The position numbers were made by a program, and so were the translations under genes. A stretch of DNA of 64,000 nucleotides from CADEEN01 sp031379365 (GTDB lineage Bacteria; Pseudomonadota; Gammaproteobacteria; Burkholderiales; Burkholderiaceae_C): NCBI GenBank assembly GCA_031379365.1, contig JANNFB010000026.1:4853-68852 (forward strand), in the 5' to 3' direction. Of this stretch, positions 7,838-17,330 are shown one piece after another. A model generated the notes under the pieces. That model saw nothing but the letters and a program-made list of their open reading frames with translations. It searched no databases and was not told the origin of the DNA. How positions within the stretch are numbered: the first letter of the stretch is position 1; each line of letters begins with the position of its first letter.

Positions 7838-9970
7838 GTGACCTTTCTCCACAGCCTGCTGAACGCCCTTGGCACTTTCGTGCCGAGTGCGTTGCTGCTG
7901 TGGTTGGCCAGTTCATTGGCCTTGCAAGCGCGGCGCGATCAGGTGGCATGGGACCGTCGCCTGCGGGCCATCGCCATCGGCGTGGCCGCGATCGGGATCT
8001 GGTGGCCGCTGGAGCAATCGGCGGCCACGGCGGCCATCGGTGGCGCCAGTGGGCTGCTGTGGCAGCTGGGCCTGGTTGGCCTGGCGATCGCCTTGCCAGT
8101 CGCGGCCGGGTTGGCGGCCACGGGAGACGACCCGTGGAGAAGCAGCCGACGCGTCGGCGCCGCAGCAGGCACCCTGCTGCTGGCGGTACTCTGCATCACC
8201 GCCGTCTCGAGCGGGCCGGGCGAAGGCGCCGCGAGTGTGTTGCTGCGCAGCGCCATGGGGGCCGCCCTCCTGGCCGCTGCGCTGGTGTACCTGGCAGTCC
8301 CGAACCTGACGCTGCGCCATGCCGTTCCATTGAAACTCGCGGCCGTGGTCGCGGCCAGCGCCGCGCTCAGCTTCGCCCCGGTTCCGCTGCGCACCGTCGC
8401 CGGCAGCTGGGCGCACCCGGCTTTGCTGCCCGTTCTGGCGCTCTTGCTGATGGCCGTGGGCCTGCTGGGCCTGGTGCGCGAACGCCAGCCGGCGGCTCGC
8501 GTCAGCGCCCGGCTGCCCGCCACGCCAGCAGAGCCGCTCGAAGACGCGCTGACCCGCCTGCCGACGCGCACCCACTTCGAAGCGCAGCTCGCCGCCATGG
8601 TGGTGCGTTGCGACACCAGCCAGACCAAGCTCGCCCTCTTGTTCATCGACCTGGACGGCTTCAAGCCCGTCAATGACACCTTCGGCCACAGTGCGGGCGA
8701 CCGCGTGCTGCAGAGCGTGGGCAAGCGCCTGAAGGAGTGCGCCCAGAGCGGCGACGTCGTGTCCCGCGTGGGAGGCGACGAGTTCCTGGTGCTGATTGCC
8801 GACGCCGGCTCGCAGGAGGGGGTGGCCAAACGCGCCCAAGCCATCGTGGACGCACTGTCGCAGCCCTTTGAGCTCGAGGACCGCCAGGTCGGCATCGGCT
8901 GCTCGATCGGCATTGCCTTCTACCCTGACAACGGCCAGCACGCGAAGATCGTGTCGCGCGCCGACGCGGCCATGTACGCGGCCAAGCGGGCCGGTGGCGC
9001 CGGCTTCTGCTTCTTCGTTCCGGCCATGGAAGACGATGCGCGCGAGCGCTTCGACTTGCTGCGCGACCTGCGCCTCGCGCTGGAGAACAACGAACTCGAG
9101 CTCTACTACCAGCCCAAGATCGATGCGACGTCAGGCAAGGTGACCGCCGCCGAAGCCCTGCTGCGCTGGCAGCACCCGACCCGCGGCATGGTGCCGCCGG
9201 GGGTTTTCATCCCCATCGCCGAGCGTTTCGGTCTTATCCGCAGCATCGGGCAATGGGTGATCGAAGACGCCTGCAGGCAGGCGCGGGTGTGGCTCGACAA
9301 GGGGCTGAAGATGCGCGTGGCCATCAACTTGTCAGCCGTGCAGATGCGCCAGGAGGACATCGTCGCGCGCATCGAAGGCGCGCTGGCGCGTCACCATGTC
9401 GACCCGTCCTTGCTGACATGCGAAATCACCGAATCCGTGGCCATGGAAGACACCAAGTCGACGCAGGCCACCTTCCGCGAACTCGGCGCCGCCGGCATCC
9501 ACTTGTCGATCGACGACTTCGGCACCGGCTACTCGAGCCTGGCCTACCTGCGCAAGCTGCCGGCCGAAGAGCTCAAGATCGACCGCAGCTTCGTCATGGA
9601 CGTGGAATTCAGCGCCGACGCCCGGGCGGTGGTGGATGCTGTCGTCAAGCTGGCCCATGCACTGAGCCTGAGGGTGGTCGCTGAAGGCGTCGAGAACGAA
9701 CGCCAGCAACGCATTCTGGTGCAGCTCGGCTGCGACGAGTTGCAGGGCTTCCTGTTCGCCCGACCCATGACAGCGCGCGCTCTGTTGCTCTGGGCGATGG
9801 ACGACCGCAAGGAAGAGGCGCAGCACTTTGCCACGTCCTTGTTTGCCAGTACCCGCGGCGGCCTGGACACCTTCCAGCCAACAGACGTGGACCCCAACGC
9901 ACGCGCCTTCGCCGATACCGCCAAGTCACCCCTGGTGCCGGAGTTTCAGCCGACGCAGGTGGTGCACTGA
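7838..9970 (+). CDS. Membrane GGDEF-EAL protein (cyclic-di-GMP turnover)
   Basis: A bifunctional-looking c-di-GMP enzyme of about 710 residues. The N-terminal 210 residues hold some seven hydrophobic helices with no recognised sensor domain. The GGDEF domain (about 235-395) has an intact RVGGDEF active site but no RxxD inhibitory site before it. The EAL domain (about 410-660) keeps AEALLRW, ITESVAMED, DDFGTGYSSL and LKIDRSF, so phosphodiesterase activity is expected. The C-terminal tail repeats a short motif, FQPTDV then FQPTQV. The start is a GTG at 7838 with CGGAG upstream; the open frame extends far upstream, but that part is Arg/Ser/Cys-rich and overlaps the DUF971 gene antisense. Convergent with epsI, 38 bases away. 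Confidence 0.9.
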   Translation: MTFLHSLLNALGTFVPSALLLWLASSLALQARRDQVAWDRRLRAIAIGVAAIGIWWPLEQSAATAAIGGASGLLWQLGLVGLAIALPVAAGLAATGDDPWRSSRRVGAAAGTLLLAVLCITAVSSGPGEGAASVLLRSAMGAALLAAALVYLAVPNLTLRHAVPLKLAAVVAASAALSFAPVPLRTVAGSWAHPALLPVLALLLMAVGLLGLVRERQPAARVSARLPATPAEPLEDALTRLPTRTHFEAQLAAMVVRCDTSQTKLALLFIDLDGFKPVNDTFGHSAGDRVLQSVGKRLKECAQSGDVVSRVGGDEFLVLIADAGSQEGVAKRAQAIVDALSQPFELEDRQVGIGCSIGIAFYPDNGQHAKIVSRADAAMYAAKRAGGAGFCFFVPAMEDDARERFDLLRDLRLALENNELELYYQPKIDATSGKVTAAEALLRWQHPTRGMVPPGVFIPIAERFGLIRSIGQWVIEDACRQARVWLDKGLKMRVAINLSAVQMRQEDIVARIEGALARHHVDPSLLTCEITESVAMEDTKSTQATFRELGAAGIHLSIDDFGTGYSSLAYLRKLPAEELKIDRSFVMDVEFSADARAVVDAVVKLAHALSLRVVAEGVENERQQRILVQLGCDELQGFLFARPMTARALLLWAMDDRKEEAQHFATSLFASTRGGLDTFQPTDVDPNARAFADTAKSPLVPEFQPTQVVH

Positions 9971-10008
9971 GGGGCGAAGGCAGATTGACGGCGGCCGCAG
10001 GCCCGAGC

Positions 10009-10695
10009 CTACTGGGACGCCACCAGCCCACTCAGCCGCGCACGATCGCCGGGTGAGACTGCGGCCAGCAGTTCATTGGCGAATCTGTCGTGTGCGCCGT
10101 ATGCCCGGTCTGAGTTATCGTCGATCGAGGACACGCGAAACAGCAGGCCGTAAGGCACTTGCCCGGTCAGTCCAAGCCGAATCTCAGCCATCCGATGCTC
10201 GAAGCGCGTGCTGACAGCCCGGTCGCCCACCGCAAACCAATAGGTCACCGGTTCAATGCGGGAACCCAACTGCGTGCCCAGGCGCCGACCTGGAACCTTC
10301 CCGAACGCGGTCTCAATGTCGTCAGCGAAATTCTTTGTCAACGTGAAGCCCTGCGCCGGGTAGCAAACCTCAGGCTTGTGCGCCTGCAAGCCACCACGCT
10401 GATCGTCGCCATAAGCCAAAGACAGCATGATGCGGTAACCCTGCGCATCGACGTAGGTGCGGGTCAGCACTTGGCTGTAGAGAGTGTCCAGAAACTGCTG
10501 TGTCTGCGGGTTGACGACGGCAACGACGCGCGACTCCTCTTCGCGCCATTGGCCAAACTGCTTTGGTATGGAAGAGTCGAGTTGAATCTTTGGCACCCGA
10601 TCCGCGTTAGCAAGAGACGGCGTGGCCAAGTACGCAACGGCAGATGCAGTGCACATGACCGCGGCCAGTGCAATTGCCACCTTTATCGAAGCCAT
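10009..10695 (-). CDS. epsI: EpsI, exosortase-associated periplasmic protein
   Basis: EpsI/DUF3485 proteins are the obligate partner of several exosortases, including type B, and in some bacteria are fused to them. The 228-residue protein starts with a signal-anchor helix (VAIALAAVMCTASAVAYLAT) and carries the family core: PKQFGQWREEE, a YGDDQRGGLQAHKPEVCYP segment with conserved His and Cys, and VTYWFAVGDR. The ATG has AGGAGGG five to seven bases upstream, a strong ribosome binding site. It is monocistronic and 8 kb from xrtB, separated by ubiE and a GGDEF-EAL gene, which is unusual, since the two are normally neighbours. Confidence 0.88.
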   Translation of the reverse strand: MASIKVAIALAAVMCTASAVAYLATPSLANADRVPKIQLDSSIPKQFGQWREEESRVVAVVNPQTQQFLDTLYSQVLTRTYVDAQGYRIMLSLAYGDDQRGGLQAHKPEVCYPAQGFTLTKNFADDIETAFGKVPGRRLGTQLGSRIEPVTYWFAVGDRAVSTRFEHRMAEIRLGLTGQVPYGLLFRVSSIDDNSDRAYGAHDRFANELLAAVSPGDRARLSGLVASQ

Positions 10696-10731
10696 CTGAA
10701 ACCCTCCTGGATCTTGGATCTGGATTGTGCA

Positions 10732-10754
10732 TTCTGCCGCTCCCCGTGGCAGAA
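10732..10754 (-). other. Hairpin in the epsI upstream region
   Basis: A 9-bp stem (TTCTGCCGC / GTGGCAGAA, one G-T pair) with a 5-base loop lies between the flavoprotein gene stop (10823) and the epsI start. There is no T run on the minus strand, so it could be a weak terminator of the upstream gene or a regulator site for epsI. The rest of the 127-nt gap shows only the epsI ribosome binding site. Confidence 0.35.
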
Positions 10755-10822
10755 ACGCCGATCCGCCAGAGTGGACAGACGCCGCATGGATCCATCGATC
10801 ATCGCAAGTAAGTCACGATCGC

Positions 10823-13800
10823 CTAGACCAACACCCGCTCGATGCCCCCCGCATTGGCACGCGCCACGTACTCGGCCAGCCAGTTCTCACCGAGCAGCTT
10901 TCTCGCCATCTCGACCACGATGTAGTCGGCCTCGAGCAGACCGTTCTGCAGGTCGCCCTCAAACCGCTTGAGGCCCTGCAGGCAACTCGGGCAGGAGGTC
11001 AGGATCTTGATGTTCTCGGCGGGGCCGAGGCTCGCGGCCACCCGCAATGCGGCCTCGCCCTGCCTCAGTTCCTCTTCCTTGCGGAAGCGCACCTGGGTCG
11101 AGATGTCGGGGCGGGTGACGCCGAGCGTGCCGCTCTCGCCGCAGCAGCGCTCGTTCTTCAGCACGTTGTTGCCGACGAGGGCCTTGACCGTCTTCATCGG
11201 CTCCTGCAGCTTCATCGGACTATGGCAGGGGTCGTGGTACAGGTAGGCCGCCTGGTCCTGCAGCACGATGCCCTTCTCGAGCAGGTACTCATGGATGTCG
11301 ATGATGCGGCAGCCAGGGAAGATGTCTTCGAAGCGGTAGCCCTGCAGCTGGTCGTAGCAGGTGCCGCAACTCACCACCACGGTCTTGATGTCGAGGTAGT
11401 TCAGGGTGTTGGCGACGCGGTGGAACAGCACCCGGTTGTCGGTGATGATCTTGTCGGCCTTGTCGAACTGGCCGCTGCCGCGCTGCGGGTAACCACAGCA
11501 CAGATAACCAGGCGGCAACACCGTCTGCACGCCGGCGTGCCAGAGCATGGCCTGTGTGGCCAACCCCACCTGGGAGAACAGGCGCTCTGAGCCGCAGCCG
11601 GGGAAATAGAACACCGCTTCGGTGTCGGCCGTGGTGGCCGCCGGGTTGCGGATGATGGGCACGTAGTCGGCATCTTCGATGTCGAGCAGGGCTCGCGCGG
11701 TCTTCTTGGGCAGGCCGCCCGGCATCTTCTTGTTGATGAAGTGGATGACCTGTTCTTTGACCGGTGCGCGGCCGACCGTGGCCGGCGGCGCCCGGGTCTG
11801 CGCCCGCGCGGCCAGTGCGAGCATCTTGTTGGCGAAGCGCTGCACCTTGAAGCCGACATCGACCATCGCCATGCGCATCAGCTTGATGGTCTGCGGGTTG
11901 GTGGCATTGAGGAATAGCATCGCCGCGGCATTGCCCGGGCGGAAACTCTTCTGCCCCATCTTGCGCAACAGGTTGCGCATGTTCATCGAGACATCGCCGA
12001 AGTCGATCTTCACCGGGCAGGGGCTCAGGCACTTGTGGCAGACGGTGCAGTGGTCGGCCACGTCCTCGAACTCTTCCCAGTGACGTATCGACACGCCGCG
12101 CCGGGTCTGCTCTTCGTACAGAAAGGCTTCGATCAGCAACGACGTGGCCAGGATCTTGTTGCGCGGGCTGTATAGCAGGTTGGCGCGCGGCACGTGCGTG
12201 GCGCAGACCGGCTTGCACTTGCCGCAGCGCAGACAGTCCTTGATGCTGTCGCTGATGGCGCCGATGTCGCTCTGCTGCATGATGAGCGACTCGTGGCCCA
12301 TCAGGCCGAAGCTGGGGGTGTAGGCGTGGCTGAGGTCGGCCGCGTGGGCCATGGACGACAGGCCCCCTGCCCCGTCGCCGCCTTCACCGACCTCGTAGCG
12401 CAGCAGCTTGCCCTTGTTGAAGCGGCCCTCGGGGTCGATGCGCTGCTTGTAGGCGGCAAAGTCTTTCAGCTCGTAGGTGGTGAGGAACTCCAGCTTGGTG
12501 ATGCCAATGCCGTGCTCGCCCGAGATCACGCCGCCCAGGCTGCGCGCCAGCGCCATGATGCGCACGACGGCGGCGTGCGCCGACTGCAGCATGGCGTAGT
12601 TGTCGCTGTTGACGGGCAGATTGGTGTGCACATTGCCGTCGCCGGCATGCATGTGCAGGGCGGCCCAGACGCGGCCGCGCAGCACTTCCTTGTGGATGCG
12701 GCGGCACTCGTCGAGCAGCGCCGTGAAGGCGGCGCCGGCAAAGAGTTGCTGCAGCGGCTTGAGCACCTGGGTCTTCCATGAGGCGCGCAGCCGGGTGTCT
12801 TGCAGCAGCGCGAAGAAGCTCGCGCCGGCATGATCGGCCTGCGCCGCGTCCAGCCCGGCCAGCCAGCCGGACCACAGCGTGCGCACGTCGGCCAAGAGCG
12901 CCAGCGCCTGCTGCACGCGGTCTTCGAGCAACTCTGCGCTCGGGATCTCGCCGGCGTCGTCGCCCTTGCCCAACGGCAGTGCGCTGCGGGCGAAGAAGTG
13001 CTCCAGCGCGTCGATCAACTCGAGCTTGTTGCGCAGGCTGAGTTCGATGTTGATGCGCTCGATGCCGTCGGTGTACTCGCCCATGCGCTCGAGCGGGATG
13101 ACGACGTCTTCATTGATCTTGAAGGCGTTGGTGTGCTTGGCGATGGCCGCCGTGCGCTTGCGGTCGAGCCAGAACTTCTTGCGCGCGTCGGCGCTCACCG
13201 CCACGAAGCCCTCGCCGTGGCGGGAGTTGGCGATGCGCACGACTTCGCTGGTGGCGCGCGCCACAGCATTCTCGTCATCGCCGACGATGTCACCCACCAG
13301 CACCATTTTCGGCAGGCCGCTGCCCTGCAAGCTGCGCTTGCTCTTGGTGGCGTAGCCCACGGCTTTCAGGTAGCGATCATCGAGGTGCTCCAGGCCCGCC
13401 AGCTTCACATCGGGCTGCGCGAACAAATAGTCCTTGATCTCGACGATCGACGGCACGGCGTCCTTGGCGTTGCCGAAGAACTCCATGCACACCGTGCGCA
13501 CATGCTTGGGCATGCGGTGCACGATCCAGCGCGCACTGGTGATCAGGCCATCGCAGCCTTCCTTCTGGATGCCCGGCAAGCCGGCGAGGAACTTGTCGGT
13601 GACGTCCTTGCCCAGCCCTTCCTTGCGGAAACTGCGGCCGGGAATGTCCAGGTGCTCGGTGCGCTCGAGCTTCTTGCCGCTGGCGTCGAAGTACTTCAGC
13701 TCGAAGCTGGCCACCTCCACGTCGTGGATCTTGCCCAGGTTGTGGTTCAGCCGCGTGACCTCGAGCCACTTGGCCTCGGGCGTGACCATGCGCCAGCTGG

Positions 13801-14761
13801 CCAGGTTGTCCAGCGCGGTGCCCCACAGCACGGCCTTCTTGCCGCCGGCGTTCATGGCGATGTTGCCGCCGATGCAACTGGCCTCGGCCGAGGTCGGGTC
13901 CACAGCGAAGACGAAGCCGGCACGCTCTGCCGCGTCGGCCACACGCTGGGTCACCACGCCGGCCTCGCTGAACACCGTGGCCACCGGCTCGGCCAGACCC
14001 GGCAAGGAACGCATCTCGACCTCGCTCATGGCCTCGAGCTTCTCGGTGTTGATCACAGCGCTGCGCCAGGTCAGCGGAATCGCGCCACCGGTGTAGCCCG
14101 TGCCGCCACCGCGCGGAATGATGGTCAGGCCGAGCTCGATGCAGCCGGCCACCAGCGCGGCCATTTCGGCCTCGCTGTCGGGCGTGAGCACCACGAAAGG
14201 CATCTCGATGCGCCAATCGGTGGCATCGGTGACGTGCGACACCCGGGACAGGCCGTCGAACTTGATGTTGTCCTTGGCAGTGCAGCGGCCGAGCACGCGG
14301 CGGGTGAGCTTGCGCAAGTCCCAGACGGCGCGGAAGTGGGCGGCGATTCGATCGACCGCCGCCCGCGCGGCCAGCAGCAGTTGGCCGACCAGGACATCGC
14401 GCTCAGCCGCGTCGCGGTCTGTGCCCGGCGTGCGCCGCTTCTCGACTTCGGCCAGCCGGTGCTGCAAGGCTTCGATCAACTGAGCGCGGCGCTTCGGGTT
14501 GTCGAGCAGGTCGTCTTCGAGGTAAGGGTTGCGCTGCACCACCCAGATGTCGCCCAAAACCTCGTAGAGCATGCGCGCCGAGCGGCCCGTCCGGCGCTCG
14601 TCGCGCAACTTGGCCAGCAGGTCCCAGGCCGGCTCACCGAGCAGGCGGCGCACGATCTCGCGGTCGGAGAACGAGGTGTAGTTGTACGGAATCTCGCGCA
14701 GGCGCGGCGCGGCGGATTCGTCGGCGACGAGGCCAAGGTGCAGGGGCAGGGGTGCGTTCAT
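10823..14761 (-). CDS. Large FAD-linked oxidase / Fe-S oxidoreductase (DUF3683, GlcD-GlpC-like fusion)
   Basis: A 1312-residue fusion. An N-terminal DUF3683-type region (IPYNYTSFSDREIVRRLLG) is followed by an FAD_binding_4 domain (PRGGGTGYTGGAIP), an FAD-oxidase C-terminal domain (HMHAGDGNVHTNLPV, GEHGIGITKLEF), a 4Fe-4S ferredoxin module (CLRCGKCKPVCATH and CTVCHKCLSPCPV), and two CCG cysteine-rich modules (YLCCGYPQRGSG and RCCGESGTLG). The parts correspond to GlcD plus GlcF/GlpC, so it should oxidise a 2-hydroxyacid such as D-lactate or glycolate and pass electrons to the quinone pool. Substrate is unknown. The ATG at 14761 fits the family start; a longer frame upstream is not supported. 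Single gene, divergent from ugpB. Confidence 0.88.
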   Translation of the reverse strand: MNAPLPLHLGLVADESAAPRLREIPYNYTSFSDREIVRRLLGEPAWDLLAKLRDERRTGRSARMLYEVLGDIWVVQRNPYLEDDLLDNPKRRAQLIEALQHRLAEVEKRRTPGTDRDAAERDVLVGQLLLAARAAVDRIAAHFRAVWDLRKLTRRVLGRCTAKDNIKFDGLSRVSHVTDATDWRIEMPFVVLTPDSEAEMAALVAGCIELGLTIIPRGGGTGYTGGAIPLTWRSAVINTEKLEAMSEVEMRSLPGLAEPVATVFSEAGVVTQRVADAAERAGFVFAVDPTSAEASCIGGNIAMNAGGKKAVLWGTALDNLASWRMVTPEAKWLEVTRLNHNLGKIHDVEVASFELKYFDASGKKLERTEHLDIPGRSFRKEGLGKDVTDKFLAGLPGIQKEGCDGLITSARWIVHRMPKHVRTVCMEFFGNAKDAVPSIVEIKDYLFAQPDVKLAGLEHLDDRYLKAVGYATKSKRSLQGSGLPKMVLVGDIVGDDENAVARATSEVVRIANSRHGEGFVAVSADARKKFWLDRKRTAAIAKHTNAFKINEDVVIPLERMGEYTDGIERINIELSLRNKLELIDALEHFFARSALPLGKGDDAGEIPSAELLEDRVQQALALLADVRTLWSGWLAGLDAAQADHAGASFFALLQDTRLRASWKTQVLKPLQQLFAGAAFTALLDECRRIHKEVLRGRVWAALHMHAGDGNVHTNLPVNSDNYAMLQSAHAAVVRIMALARSLGGVISGEHGIGITKLEFLTTYELKDFAAYKQRIDPEGRFNKGKLLRYEVGEGGDGAGGLSSMAHAADLSHAYTPSFGLMGHESLIMQQSDIGAISDSIKDCLRCGKCKPVCATHVPRANLLYSPRNKILATSLLIEAFLYEEQTRRGVSIRHWEEFEDVADHCTVCHKCLSPCPVKIDFGDVSMNMRNLLRKMGQKSFRPGNAAAMLFLNATNPQTIKLMRMAMVDVGFKVQRFANKMLALAARAQTRAPPATVGRAPVKEQVIHFINKKMPGGLPKKTARALLDIEDADYVPIIRNPAATTADTEAVFYFPGCGSERLFSQVGLATQAMLWHAGVQTVLPPGYLCCGYPQRGSGQFDKADKIITDNRVLFHRVANTLNYLDIKTVVVSCGTCYDQLQGYRFEDIFPGCRIIDIHEYLLEKGIVLQDQAAYLYHDPCHSPMKLQEPMKTVKALVGNNVLKNERCCGESGTLGVTRPDISTQVRFRKEEELRQGEAALRVAASLGPAENIKILTSCPSCLQGLKRFEGDLQNGLLEADYIVVEMARKLLGENWLAEYVARANAGGIERVLV

Positions 14762-14981
14762 CGAAGCGGGTCGCGGGTGGTCGGCGCGCCTTCGGCAGCA
14801 CTCGATCAACGATCGTACCGCAGCGCAACAAAACAACCCGAGGGTCGATGGCACGGCCCGCGCGGGGTTATCCCCGTTGCCTTGCTCCGCCGTTCATGAC
14901 AAAAACTGGGCTGTCACAAACAAGCGCCACAGTGTCGGGGCGCGCGCCTCGGCGCAGGTCCTGATTCAACACGGAGTCCCC

Positions 14982-16298
14982 ATGAAACTGCAATCGCTCG
15001 CCCTCGCCTCCCTCCTCGCAGTCGGCGCCGTCCCAGCCCAGGCCCAGACCGAAATCCAGTGGTGGCACTCGATGACGGCCTTCAACAATGAGTGGGTCAA
15101 CACCCTGGCCAAACAGTTCAACGAAAGTCAGAAGTCCTACAAGATCGTGCCGATCTACAAGGGCAGCTATGACGAATCGATGACGGCCGCGATCGCCGCT
15201 TACCGGTCGGGCAATGCACCGCACATCCTGCAGGTGTTCGAGGTCGGCACCGCAACCATGATGGCCAGCAAGGGCGCCATCGTGCCGGCCGGCAAGGTGA
15301 TGGCCGATGCCGGCAAGAAGTTCGACACCAGCGCCTACATCGCTGCGGTGGCGGGCTACTACACGGCGCCGAACGGGCAGATGCTGTCCTTCCCGTACAA
15401 CAGTTCGACGACGGTTTTCTACTACAACAAAGACGCGTTCAAGGCCGCGGGCATGGACCCCGAGAAGGCGCCGACCACCTGGCCCGAGGTCGCGCTCGCC
15501 GCAGCCAAGCTCAAGGCCAGTGGCCACAAGTGCCCGCTGACGATCGCCTGGCAGGGCTGGACCCAGCTGGAGAGCTTCTCGGCCTGGCACAACGTCGATT
15601 TCGCGACCAAGCGCAATGGCTTGGGCGGCATGGATGCGCGCCTGGTTTTCAACTCGCCGCTGCATGTGCGCCACATCGAAAACCTCGCCAACATGGCCAA
15701 GCAGGGCCTGTTCATCTACAAGGGGCGCCGCAATGTGCCCGAGCCGTCGTACATCTCGGGCGAGTGCGCGATGGTGACGACGTCGACCGGCTTCTACGGC
15801 AACGTCAAGCAGAACGCCAAGTTCAGCTGGGGCATGGCGACCCTGCCCTACTACCCCGACGTGCCGGGCGCGCCGCAGAACACCGTCATCGGCGGCGCCA
15901 GCCTGTGGACCCTGGCGGGCAAGAAGCCCGATGACTACAAGGGCGTCGCCGCCTTCTACGACTTCATCGCCCAGCCCGAAGTCGCCGCGAGGACGCACCA
16001 GGCCACCGGCTATCTGCCAGTGACCAACGCCGCCTACCAATTGACCGAGAAGGCCGGCTTCTACAAGAACAACCCCGGCACCGATGTCGGCCCGAACCAG
16101 ATGATCCGCAAGGTCACCGACAAGTCGCGCGGCATCCGCCTGGGCAACCACGTGCAGATCCGCGACATCATGGACGAGGAGTTGGAACAGGTGTGGGCCG
16201 GCAAGAAGGGTGCGAAAGAGGCGCTCGACTCGGCCGTCAAGCGCGGCAACGAACTGTTGGAGCGCTTCGAGAAAGCGAACAAGGCGACCAAGGGGTAA
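14982..16298 (+). CDS. ugpB: sn-Glycerol-3-phosphate ABC transporter, periplasmic binding protein
   Basis: Captures glycerol-3-phosphate and related glycerophosphodiesters in the periplasm for UgpAEC. The 438-residue product has a signal peptide ending VPAQAQ and the mature start TEIQWWHSM, then family segments such as YKGSYDESMTAAIAAYRSG, PYNSSTTVFYYNKDAF and PTTWPEVALAAAKLK. The last residues are Lys-rich. The ATG at 14982 has GGAG seven to eight bases upstream. It is the first gene of a ugpB-A-E-C-Q operon. A CTGTCAC sequence at 14911-14917 resembles half a Pho box, but I could not find the second half. Family assignment is secure. Confidence 0.93.
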   Translation: MKLQSLALASLLAVGAVPAQAQTEIQWWHSMTAFNNEWVNTLAKQFNESQKSYKIVPIYKGSYDESMTAAIAAYRSGNAPHILQVFEVGTATMMASKGAIVPAGKVMADAGKKFDTSAYIAAVAGYYTAPNGQMLSFPYNSSTTVFYYNKDAFKAAGMDPEKAPTTWPEVALAAAKLKASGHKCPLTIAWQGWTQLESFSAWHNVDFATKRNGLGGMDARLVFNSPLHVRHIENLANMAKQGLFIYKGRRNVPEPSYISGECAMVTTSTGFYGNVKQNAKFSWGMATLPYYPDVPGAPQNTVIGGASLWTLAGKKPDDYKGVAAFYDFIAQPEVAARTHQATGYLPVTNAAYQLTEKAGFYKNNPGTDVGPNQMIRKVTDKSRGIRLGNHVQIRDIMDEELEQVWAGKKGAKEALDSAVKRGNELLERFEKANKATKG

Positions 16299-16361
16299 CT
16301 TGATGACGGCTGCCAAGCTCGCTGCGCTCGCAGCCGCCTCAGGGCGGCCCGGCGGCGGCTG
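16299..16361 (+). repeat. GC-rich intergenic repeat element between ugpB and ugpA
   Basis: The whole 63-nt gap is a palindromic GC-rich element with the core CCAAGCTCGCTGCGCTCGC and a GGCTGC/GCAGCC pairing around it, then a CGGCCCGGCGGCGG run that reaches the ugpA start codon. Similar cores occur at 17253-17330 and 19255-19330. No Shine-Dalgarno sequence remains before ugpA. Confidence 0.6.
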
Positions 16362-17252
16362 ATGGCCGTCGAGAAGCGCGTCGTCTTTCGCTCCGGCTGG
16401 CTGCCGTGGGCGCTGCTCGCGCCGCAGGTCTTCATCATCGTCGCGTTCTTCTTCTGGCCGGCGCTGCAGGCGCTGATGCAGTCGTTCCAGCAGTCCGATG
16501 CCTTCGGCACCTCGGTCGAATGGGTCGGGATGGAGAACTTCGAGCATCTGTGGAACGACGAGACCTACCTGGCGTCGTTCAAGACCACGGCGGTCTTCTC
16601 GCTCCTGGTGGCGGTGATCGGCTTGTCCGTCTCGCTGCTGCTGGCGGTGTTCGCCGACCGCGTGATCAAGGGCGCGGCCATTTACAAGACGCTGTTGATC
16701 TGGCCCTACGCCGTCGCGCCCGCCGTGGCCGGCGTGTTGTGGCTGTTCCTGTTCGCACCCGGCATGGGCATCGTGGCCTATGCGCTGGGCAGGATGGGCT
16801 TCGAGTGGAACCACCTGCTCAATGGCACGCACGCGATGACGCTGGTGGTGCTGGCCGCCGTGTGGAAGCAGATCTCCTACAACTTCCTGTTCTTCCTCGC
16901 CGGCCTGCAGTCGATCCCGAAATCGTTGATCGAAGCCGCAGCGATCGACGGCGCGAAGCCCTGGCGGCGCTTCTGGACCATCATTTTCCCGCTGCTGTCG
17001 CCGACGGCCTTCTTCCTGCTCGTCATCAACATCGTCTACGCCTTCTTCGATACCTTCGCCATCATTGACGCGGCCACGCGCGGCGGGCCGGGCAGGGACA
17101 CGGCCATCCTGGTCTACAAGGTTTACTACGACGGCTTCAAGGCGCTGGACCTCGGCGGCTCGGCCGCGCAATCGGTGGTGCTGATGGTGATCGTCGTGGC
17201 CCTCACCGTGGTGCAGTTCCGCTTCGTCGAGAAGAAAGTGAACTATCGATGA
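16362..17252 (+). CDS. ugpA: sn-Glycerol-3-phosphate ABC transporter permease UgpA
   Basis: One of two inner-membrane permeases of the glycerol-3-phosphate importer. The 296 residues contain six membrane helices and the EAA loop that contacts the ATPase, EAAAIDGAKPWRRFWTIIFP, about residues 190-210. The N-terminus RSGWLPWALLAPQVFIIVAF is typical of MalF/UgpA proteins. The gene stands 63 bases after ugpB, separated by a repeat element that directly touches its start codon and supplies no ribosome binding site. Translation may therefore rely on an unusual initiation context. Confidence 0.93.
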   Translation: MAVEKRVVFRSGWLPWALLAPQVFIIVAFFFWPALQALMQSFQQSDAFGTSVEWVGMENFEHLWNDETYLASFKTTAVFSLLVAVIGLSVSLLLAVFADRVIKGAAIYKTLLIWPYAVAPAVAGVLWLFLFAPGMGIVAYALGRMGFEWNHLLNGTHAMTLVVLAAVWKQISYNFLFFLAGLQSIPKSLIEAAAIDGAKPWRRFWTIIFPLLSPTAFFLLVINIVYAFFDTFAIIDAATRGGPGRDTAILVYKVYYDGFKALDLGGSAAQSVVLMVIVVALTVVQFRFVEKKVNYR

Positions 17253-17330
17253 CGAGCCCCCAAGCTCACTTCGTTCGCTGCCCCTCGAGGGGGCGCTCAG
17301 CGCCCTCCAGGCGGCAGCGCGGGCGCTGAG
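17253..17330 (+). repeat. GC-rich intergenic repeat element between ugpA and ugpE
   Basis: This 78-nt gap holds the core CCAAGCTCACTTCGTTCGC, a perfect GCCCCTCGAGGGGGC-type palindrome, GCGCTCAGCGC, and GC-rich spacers running to the ugpE ATG. It belongs to the same family as the elements at 16299-16361 and 19255-19330. No Shine-Dalgarno sequence is visible before ugpE. Confidence 0.65.

Noticed and set aside
12800..14899. 699-residue frame opposite the large flavoprotein
   Set aside because: Antisense shadow with no domain; the flavoprotein on the other strand has intact FAD and Fe-S motifs.
14890..14981. Pho box upstream of ugpB
   Set aside because: CTGTCAC occurs at 14911-14917, but neither an upstream nor a downstream second half at 11-base spacing was found.
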